Notes: generated from the sequence alone by a model not told the origin. A stretch of 64,000 nucleotides of DNA from Psychrobacter lutiphocae DSM 21542 (GCF_000382145.1 NZ_KB907631.1:1-64000); one strand, 5' to 3'. Shown: positions 1 through 10,022, numbered from the stretch's first letter. A program made the numbers and translations.

Positions 1-285
1 CAGCTATTTTGTTTAGCTGGTTTGCGTGTTTGTCTTTGATGCGTAGCTTGAGTGTTTTCATAGGGTTAGTGTGTCAAATTTACTGTTTGGCTGCAAGTAT
101 AGTTGTAGTCGAATAAATGAGTTACAAGGCAACCGATTGCAAGTACTACTGAAGTAGGCTAAACGAGGTTAACGCTGTAACTCTTTTATGTGGCTGTGAC
201 TATAATTATGCGATAGTCTGTGTTGCCTTATATCCACCGACTTTAGGCGATAGTTTTACGGCAACCTTGGATAAAAAAATGCGTC
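1..285 (+). repeat. Large dispersed repeat R1, copy 1 (empty of the 102-bp element)
   Basis: This stretch is repeated in inverted orientation at about 59311-59690, and part of it recurs at about 56450-56555. It opens with a hairpin (CAGCTA / TAGCTG, 1-20) that could be the terminator of a gene left of the window. It contains a self-complementary core at about 119-190 bounded by GAGTTACA and TGTAACTC. Compared with the 59-kb copy, this one lacks the 102-bp element, so it shows the uninterrupted target. The left end may continue outside the window. No coding potential was seen before the gene at 611. Confidence 0.75.
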
Positions 286-610
286 AATTTTGTACTTAAA
301 GAAAATTTATTGGACAAGGGCTTAGTTTAACATTTGTTGCCCCCTTACTGGTAAGCCACTCTCAAAAATTACTGCCTAAATTGTTAAGATCATGTTACAA
401 ACCTTACTATAACGCTTTTGGTCTCTTTTTAAACTCATTTATGACGCTTTAAGCCTATTGATAACGCTGTGTTATAGCACTTATAGTGCTGTGCTATACT
501 AACCCTCTAAACTGACCCTCTAAACTAACCTTCTAGAATTTAGCTATTAAGATTAAACCATCAGTGATAAGCGATTAAATATAAAACAGCAACAACCTAA
601 GGATAATGGC

Positions 611-1378
611 ATGCTCAACACTCAAATTTATCCCAACACATTAGCTCAGTGGTGCGATAACTACTTACAAGCTAATGAATTTAATGACTACTGTCCAAAT
701 GGGCTACAAGTCGATGCCAACACCCCAATTCGCAAAATTATTACTGGCGTTACTGCCACTCAAAACGTAATTGACGCTGCCATCGCTGAAAAAGCAGATG
801 CCATCTTAGTACATCATGGTTACTTTTGGAAAGGAGAGCCAGCACCGCTAACTGGTATGAAAGGCAAACGAATCCGTAGCCTATTACAAAATAACATTTC
901 CTTATTAGCGTATCACTTACCATTAGATGCACACCCAATAGTAGGTAATAATGCGATACTTGCCCAACAACTAGACCTTGAAATCATAGGTGCACTCTAT
1001 CCACATGAAAAACATCCCGTAGGTAATATCGCTCAATGTGAGCCAATTGCAATAACCGATTTTATCACCAAAGTCAGTGACAAACTACAACGCATACCAA
1101 CTCATATCAGTGCTGGCAACAAGCAAATAACCCAAGTTGGTATATGTAGTGGTGGTGCACAAGACATGATAGAGCAAGCTGCAACAATGGGTTGTCAGCT
1201 ATATATCTCAGGCGAAATATCAGAACGCACCACCCATACTGCAAGAGAGCTTGGTATTGATTATTTGGCTTGTGGACATCACGCCACTGAAAAAGGCGGT
1301 ATTCAAGCATTAGGGACGCTAATTGAGCAGTCGCTTGGGCTTAAAGTACGCTTTATCGATGACCCAAATCCAGCCTAG
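611..1378 (+). CDS. Nif3-like dinuclear metal center protein (YbgI/NIF3 family)
   Basis: A 255-residue protein of the NIF3/YbgI family: widely conserved, toroidal, dinuclear-metal proteins whose cellular role is unsettled (annotations as GTP cyclohydrolase type 1-like are by similarity only). Metal-ligand signatures are visible: HHG at residues 68-70, the HLPLDAH segment at 102-108, and near the C terminus a GHHATEKGG segment at about 222-230 holding the last His and Glu ligands. Length is typical for the short bacterial form. The ATG is preceded by AAGGA eight bases upstream, which supports this start. It appears to be a single gene, with over 1.1 kb of non-coding DNA after it. Confidence 0.9.
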   Translation: MLNTQIYPNTLAQWCDNYLQANEFNDYCPNGLQVDANTPIRKIITGVTATQNVIDAAIAEKADAILVHHGYFWKGEPAPLTGMKGKRIRSLLQNNISLLAYHLPLDAHPIVGNNAILAQQLDLEIIGALYPHEKHPVGNIAQCEPIAITDFITKVSDKLQRIPTHISAGNKQITQVGICSGGAQDMIEQAATMGCQLYISGEISERTTHTARELGIDYLACGHHATEKGGIQALGTLIEQSLGLKVRFIDDPNPA

Positions 1379-2490
1379 CACAAGCGCTATCTGCATACTT
1401 TAAAATGACCAAAGATCAAGCTCTGTCGAATATAGATTCAATAGATCTAAGTATTGACTTAATATCATCAGAATTCAATTATTCTAAAATAGAATATGTG
1501 GGAGTTATATCTTGAAATTTTGATTGGTAGCCATAACAATAGAGAATAACAAAAAAAAGGCGAGATGAAACATAGCTTACTAAGATAGATGCTATAATAA
1601 AGAGTATCTTAACTGAAGCAATTAGTTTTATTTTGCTTTATTTTGTAGTAAATTGCCAAACTTTACAAATCATCGTAAGTGCGGATTTTTATTAGCCTGG
1701 TTTTATTACCTAAGTAAGCGCCATTAACTAAGGATAAGCGTAACCGTTTTTATTAGATACGTTGATCCAGTTAGTAAGCATCTTTAGCTTAAAAAGCACC
1801 TTTAGGATAAGCAGATTAAGGTTAATAAATACTTTGTTGTTTTAGAGACTATTAATTTAGATATTAATACTATCGTTCATCTTCTCTTTATGTGGTAAAT
1901 ACATACATAATATAGTAGAAGCATGGTTAATAAATCTATAATTAATAGGCGCATAGCATATAGGTTGTCGTTATTTTAAATGACCCAAGTTTTAAATAAC
2001 CCAAACCCTATTAGAATCTAAGCCACTCACTATCGCAAAGTAAAAAATAATAATAGATAAGTGATTCATAACTAGCTGTTAGCTTTAACAGATAACACTA
2101 TAAAAATATGGGTCACTAGCCAAGCTTAGTGCGCTGCCAACAACTGATTGCTCTTTGCTTGACTAGGGTTTGGCTTTTTATTAAGCCTTACTTTTTATCT
2201 GACTTGTTTTTAATTCGTCTTGCTAGCAGCAGTTGTAAGGTGACTAAATGAGTCGGCTACATGGACTCATAAAGTCATCATAAACATTATGACAATACCT
2301 TTAAATCAATAACTATCCTTAAATCAATAACTATCCATCATAGAAAAATACAAACTATCATAGCAAAATGTGATTCAAAGGTTAAGTTCGTGATGTCCCT
2401 GCTTGCTCATAGCTGTGGTTATAACGAAAGCTAAATACAATGGTGTATGACTTTCCACACAGTATGGATGATTAGACAACGGAGAGATCC
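1379..2490. other. Long non-coding spacer
   Basis: About 1.1 kb, AT-rich, with stops in all frames and no convincing gene. It carries a perfect 18-bp tandem duplication at 2301-2336. I saw no tRNA, riboswitch or clear terminator. A promoter for the transglycosylase at 2491 presumably lies in the last few hundred bases. Confidence 0.6.
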
Positions 2491-3918
2491 ATGCAACGCA
2501 TGACCTATTGGTATACAGATAGCAAGGCAGTGGCATATTCCCCTTTTGATGACGGACAAGTGTTCTATTGTCATGAATGCCGTTCAACAACTCTAATCAC
2601 ACCCAGAGCGCCAGCAAATTGCCACCAGCAAGTGAGCAATGAAGCGAAGCGCCAAACTGATAGGCAAGCCAGTACTAGTAATAACTCCAACCATCTGGCA
2701 ACAAATACCAGCCGCCTAAAACACTCAGTGCACTTATTTTCTAATCAGCTACTAAATAAAGTAGACGCTTATGTCAATCGTAACAAGACTGATGGCAACA
2801 AAGTTACTAAGATTAAAAAAGTTACTAAGATTAAAAAAGTTACTAAGATTAAACTAGCTGCAAGCCTCTCTGGTATTGCCTTAGTATCTTTACCAGCAAT
2901 CAGTATTAGCACTGCCTTATTTAATAATAGCAAATCTGCTGATGCTTACAGCCATGTCATAGCAACCAACACCTTAACTCTTGCATCTGTGGCAGGTGAA
3001 AGCACCTTTTTTGCCACCGATGGATTCCAACATGGTTTTGGCTATGATATTGCTCGCGCATATGCCAATGATCTAGGCGTTGACCTTACCCTAAAAAGTT
3101 ATGCCAGCGAGTCTGACGCGCTACAAGCCGTCACCAAAGGTGAAGCTGATATGGCACTCACCACCGCCAGCACCAAACTTATTGAAAATAATGCCGTTGC
3201 AGCTATTAATATAAGCTGTGGCTTTGATAGCAGTCTTACTCAAAATGGGCTGAATCCTAAAACCAGCTTGAGCTTTCGCAACCATCAAGATCCACTTGCA
3301 ATGAAAGCCAGCCACTTTTTATGCCATAATGAACAACTGACCAGCACCGCTAAAATTGCTAACTTTTATGATCAAACCCTATTAAAAGATGACTATAATC
3401 GCCGTCATTTTGAAAAGGTATTAACTCATAGCTTGCCTTTATATCAATCCTCCTTTCAAGAGCAAGCCAAAAACTATGATCATGATTGGGAACTATTAGT
3501 GGCTATGGGTTATCAAGAGTCACATCTCAACCCCAATGCCGTATCACCTACTGGAGTTCGTGGGTTAATGATGCTTACCAATAGCACCGCAGAAGCAATG
3601 GGTGTTTCGAATCGAGTAGATCCCTATCAAAGTATTGGTGGCAGTGCTCGCTATTTAGAACTTTTAAAGCAAAGTTTTAATGATATCCCAGATCCAGATC
3701 GCACTTGGTTTGCGTTGGCCTCTTACAATATGGGTCCCAATGCGGTTAAAAGAATCCAAAACAAACTAGCACAAGCAGGGCAAGACCCAAATAGTTGGGC
3801 AAATGTCTATACTTATATGTTGGATAATGCAACCAGTAACGCCCGTTATGTGCAGTGTATGCACTACGTGACTAATATTCGTAGCTACTTAGAGTCACTA
3901 AAAACACGCACTGCTTAA
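2491..3918 (+). CDS. MltF-like membrane-anchored lytic transglycosylase with long N-terminal extension
   Basis: A 475-residue protein. Residues from about 340 form an SLT lytic transglycosylase domain: the catalytic Glu is in GYQESHLNPNA, followed by GVRGLMMLT and later ALASYNMGPNA, all typical of the MltF/Slt fold that cleaves peptidoglycan to 1,6-anhydromuropeptides. Before it is a short solute-binding-like (SBP_bac_3) segment at about 160-290, as in MltF. Odd points: a predicted cytoplasmic N-terminus of about 120 residues with a CHEC motif near residue 28, then three copies of KVTKIK, then one hydrophobic anchor at about 123-145. The ATG has GGAG seven bases upstream, so the extension seems real. 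The solute-binding part looks shorter than in E. coli MltF. Confidence 0.8.
   Translation: MQRMTYWYTDSKAVAYSPFDDGQVFYCHECRSTTLITPRAPANCHQQVSNEAKRQTDRQASTSNNSNHLATNTSRLKHSVHLFSNQLLNKVDAYVNRNKTDGNKVTKIKKVTKIKKVTKIKLAASLSGIALVSLPAISISTALFNNSKSADAYSHVIATNTLTLASVAGESTFFATDGFQHGFGYDIARAYANDLGVDLTLKSYASESDALQAVTKGEADMALTTASTKLIENNAVAAINISCGFDSSLTQNGLNPKTSLSFRNHQDPLAMKASHFLCHNEQLTSTAKIANFYDQTLLKDDYNRRHFEKVLTHSLPLYQSSFQEQAKNYDHDWELLVAMGYQESHLNPNAVSPTGVRGLMMLTNSTAEAMGVSNRVDPYQSIGGSARYLELLKQSFNDIPDPDRTWFALASYNMGPNAVKRIQNKLAQAGQDPNSWANVYTYMLDNATSNARYVQCMHYVTNIRSYLESLKTRTA
2800..2854 (+). repeat. In-frame 18-bp tandem repeat (KVTKIK x3)
   Basis: Three near-identical 18-bp units (core AAAGTTACTAAGATTAAA) lie just before the membrane anchor of the transglycosylase and encode a strongly basic linker. 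Whole-codon unit length means copy-number change would keep frame. Confidence 0.85.
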
Positions 3919-3998
3919 ACCGATATAATCCTAGGGCGTGCCTTCTATGGGCAATGATATTTAAATAGGCTAGAAGCAGCTACCATAAGTCGTAGTTA

Positions 3999-4100
3999 TA
4001 CCTTTTCTGAAAAACAGCCTACCTTTGTCAAGCTTGCTAAATCTACTGCTTGTAGACTTTGCACTCGTTTTCCTCGATATCTTAATTTTTAGATTTGGTA
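3999..4100 (-). mobile_element. 102-bp MITE-like element, copy A
   Basis: It starts with TACCTTTTCT and ends AGATTTGGTA. It is flanked by TTA on both sides (3996-3998 and 4101-4103), a perfect 3-bp target duplication. Exactly 102 bp, as in the other five copies. It sits between the stop of the transglycosylase and the shared terminator. This copy is the most diverged internally. Confidence 0.9.
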
Positions 4101-4116
4101 TTATAACAATATGTAC

Positions 4117-4149
4117 AAAAATAGCTCCCTAATGCGGGAGCTATTTTTT
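4117..4149. terminator. Bidirectional intrinsic terminator
   Basis: Perfect stem ATAGCTCCC / GGGAGCTAT with a 5-base loop, flanked by A-run and T-run. It lies between convergent genes (MltF-like and LysM/MltD-like), so it can serve both. Confidence 0.9.
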
Positions 4150-4196
4150 ATTTAGCTATTTTTAATTTAAACTTTTTTATTGCTTGCACCAATAGC

Positions 4197-7100
4197 TTAT
4201 TGCACTGGTACTTTAAGCGTTTGACCAACTTGTAGCATGGTATTACTACTAATACCATTTAACTCGGCAAACTCCTCTGGCGTCATACCATATTTTCTAG
4301 CCAACCCAATCAAGCTGTCACCAGATTTTACCTTATAACTGGTGGTGGTTGCTGGTATAGTGATTTTTTGACCAATTTGTAACTGAGCTGTTGTGCTTAG
4401 CCCATTTGCCGATGCCAACTGATTGAGCGTTAATCCATGCTGACTGGCCAAACGGATCAATGAATCACCTGACTTAACTGTATAGTTACCACCATTGCTA
4501 CTAGCTACTGACGAACGACTTGTAGAGCCACTGCTGGTTGATTGACTACCACTGGATTTGGTATTAGGCACTTTTAGAGTTTGACCAATACGCAAACCTG
4601 AGCTGGCACTAATATTATTTGCTGCTGCCAAATCTGCTGTTGACACCCCATATTCACGTGCCAAATTAATCAAACCATCACCTGCTTTTACCTTATAAGT
4701 ACCGGTATAGCTCACTTGCGAAGCATTAGATACTGAGCTGCGAGCGCTACTGCTAGTAGCTGATTGTGATACGCTTCCGCTAGCTGATCCCGCTGCTGGT
4801 ATTGTCAATGACTGACCAATAATTAAGTTTGATGTTGTCGATAAGTTATTGGCACTGGCAAGTGCAGCCAAGGACACGCCATGACTATTTGCCACACTGG
4901 TCAATGAGTCACCAGATTTTACCTTATAATTTATGGGTTCATTGCTAACTCTCAACGCAACTTGCTGCTGCGATGCAGGCAGTTTTAGTTTTTGTCCACG
5001 CAATAGTTGACCTGTGGCAGATATATTATTCATTTGTGCAATTTGGGTATGAGACACGCCAAGTTTATTAGCTATACCGATTAAGGTATCTCCTGCCTGA
5101 ACAGTATAACTGCTGGTTTCTCCTTGGTAATTGCTACTGTTATTAGCGCGGTTTGTTGTACTGTTTGAGCTTGTGCGACTACTAGTTGTAGTTTGCGCTG
5201 GTACTGTTAAGCGCTGCCCCACTAATAATTGCTCATTAGCTTCTAAGTCATTCATCGCAGCCAAAGTCTCAACAGGCACATTAAATCGAGATGCCAAGGC
5301 AATTAAGCCTTCACCGCGCTTAACCGTATAAGTTTGCGTTTTACCATTATAAGCTGATGTACTACTGTAAGCTGATGTACTACCAGAAGAGTTGCTACTG
5401 TTATTCTGACTTGTTTTCACCATACCTGGAATTAGCCACAGCTTTTGACCTGTACGTAATTGAGCATTGGTTGACAAGCCATTATAACTTGCTAAGCGAG
5501 ACACACTAAGTCCAACTCGATTAGCAGTACCAATTAGAGTATCTCCTGGACGTACGATATATGTATTGGGCTTCGCGCCACTTTGGCTACTATCTGTCTG
5601 TGCGTTTGAGCCAAGAGGTGCGATAGGCTTTGCATTATATAAATACAGCTTCGTACCAGTTAATAGGGTTGCATTGGGGTTAATCTGATTCCAGTCGGCA
5701 ATATCCCGCCAATTAAGCCCAGCTCTTGAGGCAATATTTACTAAGGTATCACCACGCTGAACAGTATAGACACTACGTGTTCCCGTTGGTCTTGGTGCCT
5801 CTGCTGCTTGTTGATATTGTGGCTGTGAAGATGGTGTAGACGCGCTGCTACTACGATCGAAACTGATACGCTTTTCTTCCCCACGTGCTTCCAGGATTGA
5901 CTGCTGAGTCTGAATAGCTTCAAGCTTGATATTACCATCTACTGAGCTTAACACCTCACCGACATCTGGTGATGACTGGCGTATCTGTTGTGAAATAAAT
6001 TCTTTTTCTTCTGGTGACAAAGGAGGTTCTTGTACAATCGTATCATTTTTAGTCAACTGAGCTGAGGTAGTTGGTAGCGTATTTGAACGCGCAAGCTCAG
6101 ATTCGATTCTCCTTTTTTCAGTATCGCTGATAGGTGGTTCTTGAGTTACTGTTGTAGCCATCACTGGAGATGTAATCGGCGCAATATAAGAGCTGGTTTG
6201 TTGCGGTGCACGTGCGATACTGGCAAACTCAGCCAACCCTTCTGGCGACCTTGTCATGGCTTCATACTGTGAGTCAGGAACAGAATAAGGCGATGAGCTT
6301 GCACTACCTGAAAAGCCACTTCCTGTAAGTCTGCTTAATTTAGCATCCACCAGTATATTGGTTTGATTAGGTATAATTACACGGTTCGGTCCAGCAACAT
6401 CAACTTTACCCATTGTCAGCGCCGGGTTAAGCGCTTTTAGTTCATCATAGCCTACCCCTGTCAACTGTGACACTTCATGCAAACTGACACCATAATTAAC
6501 AGGTACACTCCTAAAATGCTGACGGTTAGCTATTGCGGGTAATGCGATACTATATTCATTGGTATCTTTAACAATTTGTGCAACCGCCATAAAGCGTGGT
6601 ACATAATGCATGGTTTCTGTCGGTAATGATAGCGACCAATAATCAGTTGGTAAGCCACGAGCACGATTGGCATCAATTGCACGTTGTACACGACCAGGAC
6701 CTGCATTATACGAAGCTAACGCAAGCTCCCAACTACCAAACTGGTTATATAAGGAAGTCAAAAAATCATAAGCAGCACGCGTTGACTCAATCACATCACG
6801 GCGCCCATCATAGGTTGGTGTCTGTGTTAATCCATAGATACGACCAGTGCTTGGTATAAACTGCCATAGACCTGCTGCTGCTGCATTACTAGTACCTGTT
6901 GGGTCATAGGAGCTTTCAATTACTGGTAATAACGCAAGTTCTGTTGGAATATTGCGACGCTCTGCTTCTCGAATAGTATGATATAAATAACGACTGGCAC
7001 GAGCAGTTAAGCGATTAATATATTCTTGGCGGGTAATAAACCAGTTTTTTTGCGCATCAATTCGTTGCTGCTGACTAAAGCCATAGTTTTGATCCATGCG

Positions 7101-7430
7101 AAAACCAGCACGCATTCTATCCCATAAGTTACCATACTGCTGAATAGCTAACTTATCATCTTCCACCATTTTCATGTCAGTGGCTTCAAGCAAATTCTCC
7201 AACTCAGCCAAACTTTCATCATCTAACAAAGAAGTACTGTAACCACCATCTGCAGCAGGGACGTTAGATACGGCCTCGTGTTGAGCTACTGGAAGTCTTG
7301 TACTTGCGGACGTGCCTGTCCCAGGCGCTGTATTACTACTACAACTTGCTAACAGAACAGAACCGATAGCCAGCGCTAAAGGAAGTTTACAAAATTGAAC
7401 AGAGGCTTTTTTAAAGTCCATAACAATCAT
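4197..7430 (-). CDS. mltD: MltD-like lytic transglycosylase lipoprotein with eight LysM domains
   Basis: A 1077-residue murein transglycosylase. A signal peptide with lipobox (LASC, near residue 30) predicts a lipoprotein. An SLT catalytic domain follows at about 150-290 (LLPVIESSYDP with the catalytic Glu, AAAGLWQFIPST, LALASYNAGPGRV). After a low-complexity linker, eight LysM peptidoglycan-binding repeats start near residue 555; each opens with a variant of Y-x-V-x-x-G-D/E-x-L, separated by Ser-rich spacers. E. coli MltD is about 450 residues with far fewer LysM units, so this is a strongly expanded form. Two Met codons (residues 1 and 4) are possible starts; residue 4 gives a normal signal peptide. 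No operon partner is evident. Confidence 0.88.
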   Translation of the reverse strand: MIVMDFKKASVQFCKLPLALAIGSVLLASCSSNTAPGTGTSASTRLPVAQHEAVSNVPAADGGYSTSLLDDESLAELENLLEATDMKMVEDDKLAIQQYGNLWDRMRAGFRMDQNYGFSQQQRIDAQKNWFITRQEYINRLTARASRYLYHTIREAERRNIPTELALLPVIESSYDPTGTSNAAAAGLWQFIPSTGRIYGLTQTPTYDGRRDVIESTRAAYDFLTSLYNQFGSWELALASYNAGPGRVQRAIDANRARGLPTDYWSLSLPTETMHYVPRFMAVAQIVKDTNEYSIALPAIANRQHFRSVPVNYGVSLHEVSQLTGVGYDELKALNPALTMGKVDVAGPNRVIIPNQTNILVDAKLSRLTGSGFSGSASSSPYSVPDSQYEAMTRSPEGLAEFASIARAPQQTSSYIAPITSPVMATTVTQEPPISDTEKRRIESELARSNTLPTTSAQLTKNDTIVQEPPLSPEEKEFISQQIRQSSPDVGEVLSSVDGNIKLEAIQTQQSILEARGEEKRISFDRSSSASTPSSQPQYQQAAEAPRPTGTRSVYTVQRGDTLVNIASRAGLNWRDIADWNQINPNATLLTGTKLYLYNAKPIAPLGSNAQTDSSQSGAKPNTYIVRPGDTLIGTANRVGLSVSRLASYNGLSTNAQLRTGQKLWLIPGMVKTSQNNSSNSSGSTSAYSSTSAYNGKTQTYTVKRGEGLIALASRFNVPVETLAAMNDLEANEQLLVGQRLTVPAQTTTSSRTSSNSTTNRANNSSNYQGETSSYTVQAGDTLIGIANKLGVSHTQIAQMNNISATGQLLRGQKLKLPASQQQVALRVSNEPINYKVKSGDSLTSVANSHGVSLAALASANNLSTTSNLIIGQSLTIPAAGSASGSVSQSATSSSARSSVSNASQVSYTGTYKVKAGDGLINLAREYGVSTADLAAANNISASSGLRIGQTLKVPNTKSSGSQSTSSGSTSRSSVASSNGGNYTVKSGDSLIRLASQHGLTLNQLASANGLSTTAQLQIGQKITIPATTTSYKVKSGDSLIGLARKYGMTPEEFAELNGISSNTMLQVGQTLKVPVQ

Positions 7431-7547
7431 AACCCAGTGTAGAAAATAAAAGATTGAAGATTAAAGTTTTATAGTGAATAAGTAGCGCAAGATAAAACGC
7501 ATCAATTGTAAGGTTAGTCAGCCTTTTAAAATAACTTATGTATTGAA

Positions 7548-8033
7548 CTAATCAATCGTCACTTGTGATACGGCACGTAATAGCACAGCATTATTCGCAC
7601 CTGCTTTGAGAGTCGCTCTTGAGTTGGTGGTAAATGTTCTTTTTTCACCATCTTTTACCCAAGACTCTACCGTTTTGACATCTGCTTTTGCCTGACTACC
7701 ACTAATTACAATATTTGATACACTAATATCATAAGTATAGTTGGAAGTGTTCGTCCAACTTTTTTGTAACAAATTAAGATAAGCTGATTTATCTAAGCTG
7801 GTAGTTTTGCCTCGCCGTGATAAAGAAATCAATGCTTCATCTGCAACCAAGTTTGACACTTGACTGACACTTTTGCTATTGGCTGCCTGCTTCATTTTTG
7901 ATGCATAGGCTTGCACATCTGCTTCAGACAAATCTGCTGCTTGAGCTACTGTGGCGGTGAAGGTTGCTACTACTGCAATACTAACTGGTGCAATGACTGC
8001 TGATATTAAGTTATTTGTATTAAATAGAGCCAT
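7548..8033 (-). CDS. Small exported protein with an NTF2-like pattern
   Basis: A 161-residue protein with a clear Sec signal peptide (hydrophobic residues 8-30, cleavage after AQA-A). The mature part of about 128 residues pairs helices with strands in the way of NTF2-like/SnoaL-type proteins: a conserved-looking segment with paired helices, then VSNIVISGSQAKADV and a final strand set. No catalytic residues can be assigned, so the function is unknown; a periplasmic binding or scaffold role is only a guess. It lies 117 bp from the mltD-like gene on the same strand and may be co-transcribed with it. Confidence 0.65.
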   Translation of the reverse strand: MALFNTNNLISAVIAPVSIAVVATFTATVAQAADLSEADVQAYASKMKQAANSKSVSQVSNLVADEALISLSRRGKTTSLDKSAYLNLLQKSWTNTSNYTYDISVSNIVISGSQAKADVKTVESWVKDGEKRTFTTNSRATLKAGANNAVLLRAVSQVTID

Positions 8034-8426
8034 AGTATCTATCCTTGTTGTTACTTGTTTATTTAAGTTATATTAGGGAAACTGGTCATATTTAGATATT
8101 AGCTAGATTCATCGCCATGATTAAGACCAATTTATCTCAATTTTTTCTACCAAGACGAATGTTCAACAGCCCCTAAAATCAATACCAAATGAAATAGTTT
8201 GGATTAAATATTGTCTTGATAACAATATATGCGGCTAAATACAGGATATGCGGCTAAATACAGGCATCTCAATCTTTTACCAATATGCCATATCTCCTGC
8301 TATTTCCAACACACAAATATCTTACTATACTTAATAGAATATAATCCTAGGCGAACATTAACCGCTTGTAATAATTAGTGACTAACTAGGGGCTTTTGAG
8401 CGTACTCCATATGTGTTCAGTAGACC
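8034..8426. other. Spacer with tandem duplication and MITE-like end
   Basis: It holds a perfect 19-bp tandem duplication (8227-8245, 8246-8264). At about 8153-8166, read on the minus strand, is a GGGGCTGTTGAAC end followed by a TCGTCTT stretch that resembles the left end of the element at 54629. No gene was seen. Confidence 0.5.
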
Positions 8427-9647
8427 TTAGTTTTGTCCATGGGTATCATCATCTTCTACCAACATTCCTAATCGGGCTGCGCGCCGTTGCATCATCTGTC
8501 GTGCTAACGCTTGCATATCCTCAACCCTATCCACTTCATCTACAATCTCAAGTCCAAGTAACGTTTCTAACACATCTTCTAGTGTCACTAGTCCCTTAAC
8601 TTCACCATATTCACCAACCGTAATGGCTATATGAATACGGCTATTTAACATCAAATCTAATAAATCAAACAGCTTCATTTTAGAAAAGACAAAAGTAATC
8701 TCACGTTTATAGCTCTCAAGTGGCTTATCCATATGATTGTTGGCTTTTGCCAATAAAATATCTGACTTTAAAACAAAGCCAGTAACCTTATCTAAATCCT
8801 CATCATAAATTGGCAAACGTGAAAACATAAGCTTGGGACGGTTTGCTAACAGCTCTGCCACAGTAATAGATTGATCAAAAGCATGAATCACAGATCTCGG
8901 TGTCATGATATCTTCAACTTTAATCGCACCAAACGCCAACAAATTACGAATAATTCGTGACTCTAAAGGATCTATTTGACCAGACTGCTCACCAACGCTG
9001 GCTAATGCGGCAAACTCATTACGACTAAAGGTATGTGCTTTTTTACCACGAGTTAACAGTTTGGTTATCTTTTCAGAAACCCAAATCAGTGGATATAACA
9101 AAAATATAATGGCTTTCACAAAATAGGCAATCGGTCCTGATAATTGTCTCCAGTAAACCGTTCCTAAAGTTTTTGGAATAATTTCTGAGCCTATTAAAAT
9201 GATTAAAGTCATTACTGCCGAAAAAACCCCAAACCACTGACTACCAAAAACAATAGTAGCTTGTGCCCCTGCACCTATTGAACCAACCGTATGTGCTACT
9301 GTATTTAAAGTTAAAATAGCTGCAATTGACTGATCTATATTGTCAATTTTTACACTCTTTAGCATAGCTGATTTTTTTGGATTTTCTTCAGAAATAGAAG
9401 CCACATAAGATGGGGTCATTGTCAGTAATGCAGCCTCAGATACCGAACATACAAAAGAGACAGCTACTGACAAAGCTACAAAACCAATTAGCATCGCTAC
9501 ATGGAAGCTATAGCTAGATGTCTGTACTGCGGTGTCAACTGCGCCTGCTGCATAGGCAGCTACTGGTATGATGACAAATAGCGCAAGTATAAGTGAGAAT
9601 ATATGTGTACGAAAAAAAGATGCTGATATTCTAAATCGAGCTTTCAA
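8427..9647 (-). CDS. CNNM/CorC-family (HlyC/CorC) transporter
   Basis: A 406-residue membrane protein. A cleavable or anchoring N-terminus is followed by a DUF21/CNNM transmembrane domain (about residues 50-200; the VSEAALLTM and GSEIIPKTLG segments are typical) and then a CBS-pair domain (EDIMTPRSVI onward to about 370; LVTLEDVLETLLG near the end). The family is linked to magnesium/cobalt homeostasis. The C-terminal CorC_HlyC domain is absent or very short. It lies 70 bp downstream of ihfB on the same strand, so read-through from ihfB is plausible. Confidence 0.85.
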   Translation of the reverse strand: MKARFRISASFFRTHIFSLILALFVIIPVAAYAAGAVDTAVQTSSYSFHVAMLIGFVALSVAVSFVCSVSEAALLTMTPSYVASISEENPKKSAMLKSVKIDNIDQSIAAILTLNTVAHTVGSIGAGAQATIVFGSQWFGVFSAVMTLIILIGSEIIPKTLGTVYWRQLSGPIAYFVKAIIFLLYPLIWVSEKITKLLTRGKKAHTFSRNEFAALASVGEQSGQIDPLESRIIRNLLAFGAIKVEDIMTPRSVIHAFDQSITVAELLANRPKLMFSRLPIYDEDLDKVTGFVLKSDILLAKANNHMDKPLESYKREITFVFSKMKLFDLLDLMLNSRIHIAITVGEYGEVKGLVTLEDVLETLLGLEIVDEVDRVEDMQALARQMMQRRAARLGMLVEDDDTHGQN

Positions 9648-9716
9648 GTCAAATACCTAATGTAGTTAAACATAATAAAAAATAAGAGCTACAGGATATC
9701 ATTAATTGCGTCTAGA

Positions 9717-10022
9717 TTACATCCATTTCTCATTGACGCCTTCACGTAGCGCTTTACCCGGCTTAAAGTGTGGAATTGATTTTGCAGGAACCAACACCAT
9801 CTCACCTGTTTTTGGGTTACGCCCTTGTCTGGCATCACGATGATGTAAACAAAATGTACCAAATCCACGAATTTCAATACGGCTATTGTTAATCAAGTTC
9901 TTTGATAACAATGTTAATATTTCGCGTACAGCGCTGTCCACATCCGAATCAGTAATGTAATCACAGCGAGAGGCAATATCTTGAATTAAATCTGATTTAT
10001 TTATAATGCTTGTCATATCCAT
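9717..10022 (-). CDS. ihfB: Integration host factor subunit beta
   Basis: About 100 residues, a standard HU/IHF fold. The signature region NSRIEIRGFGTFCLHHRDARQGRNPKTGE carries the DNA-intercalating Pro and the GRNPKTG arm typical of the family. With IhfA it forms the heterodimer that sharply bends DNA in replication, recombination and promoter activation. The location after rpsA is the usual gammaproteobacterial order and favours beta over alpha. Two starts are possible (Met1 or Met3). A strong terminator between rpsA and this gene implies its own promoter. Confidence 0.9.
   Translation of the reverse strand: MDMTSIINKSDLIQDIASRCDYITDSDVDSAVREILTLLSKNLINNSRIEIRGFGTFCLHHRDARQGRNPKTGEMVLVPAKSIPHFKPGKALREGVNEKWM

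Noticed and set aside
2375..2590. 71-residue minus-strand ORF before the transglycosylase
   Set aside because: It overlaps the start of a better-supported gene and shows no family features or ribosome site.
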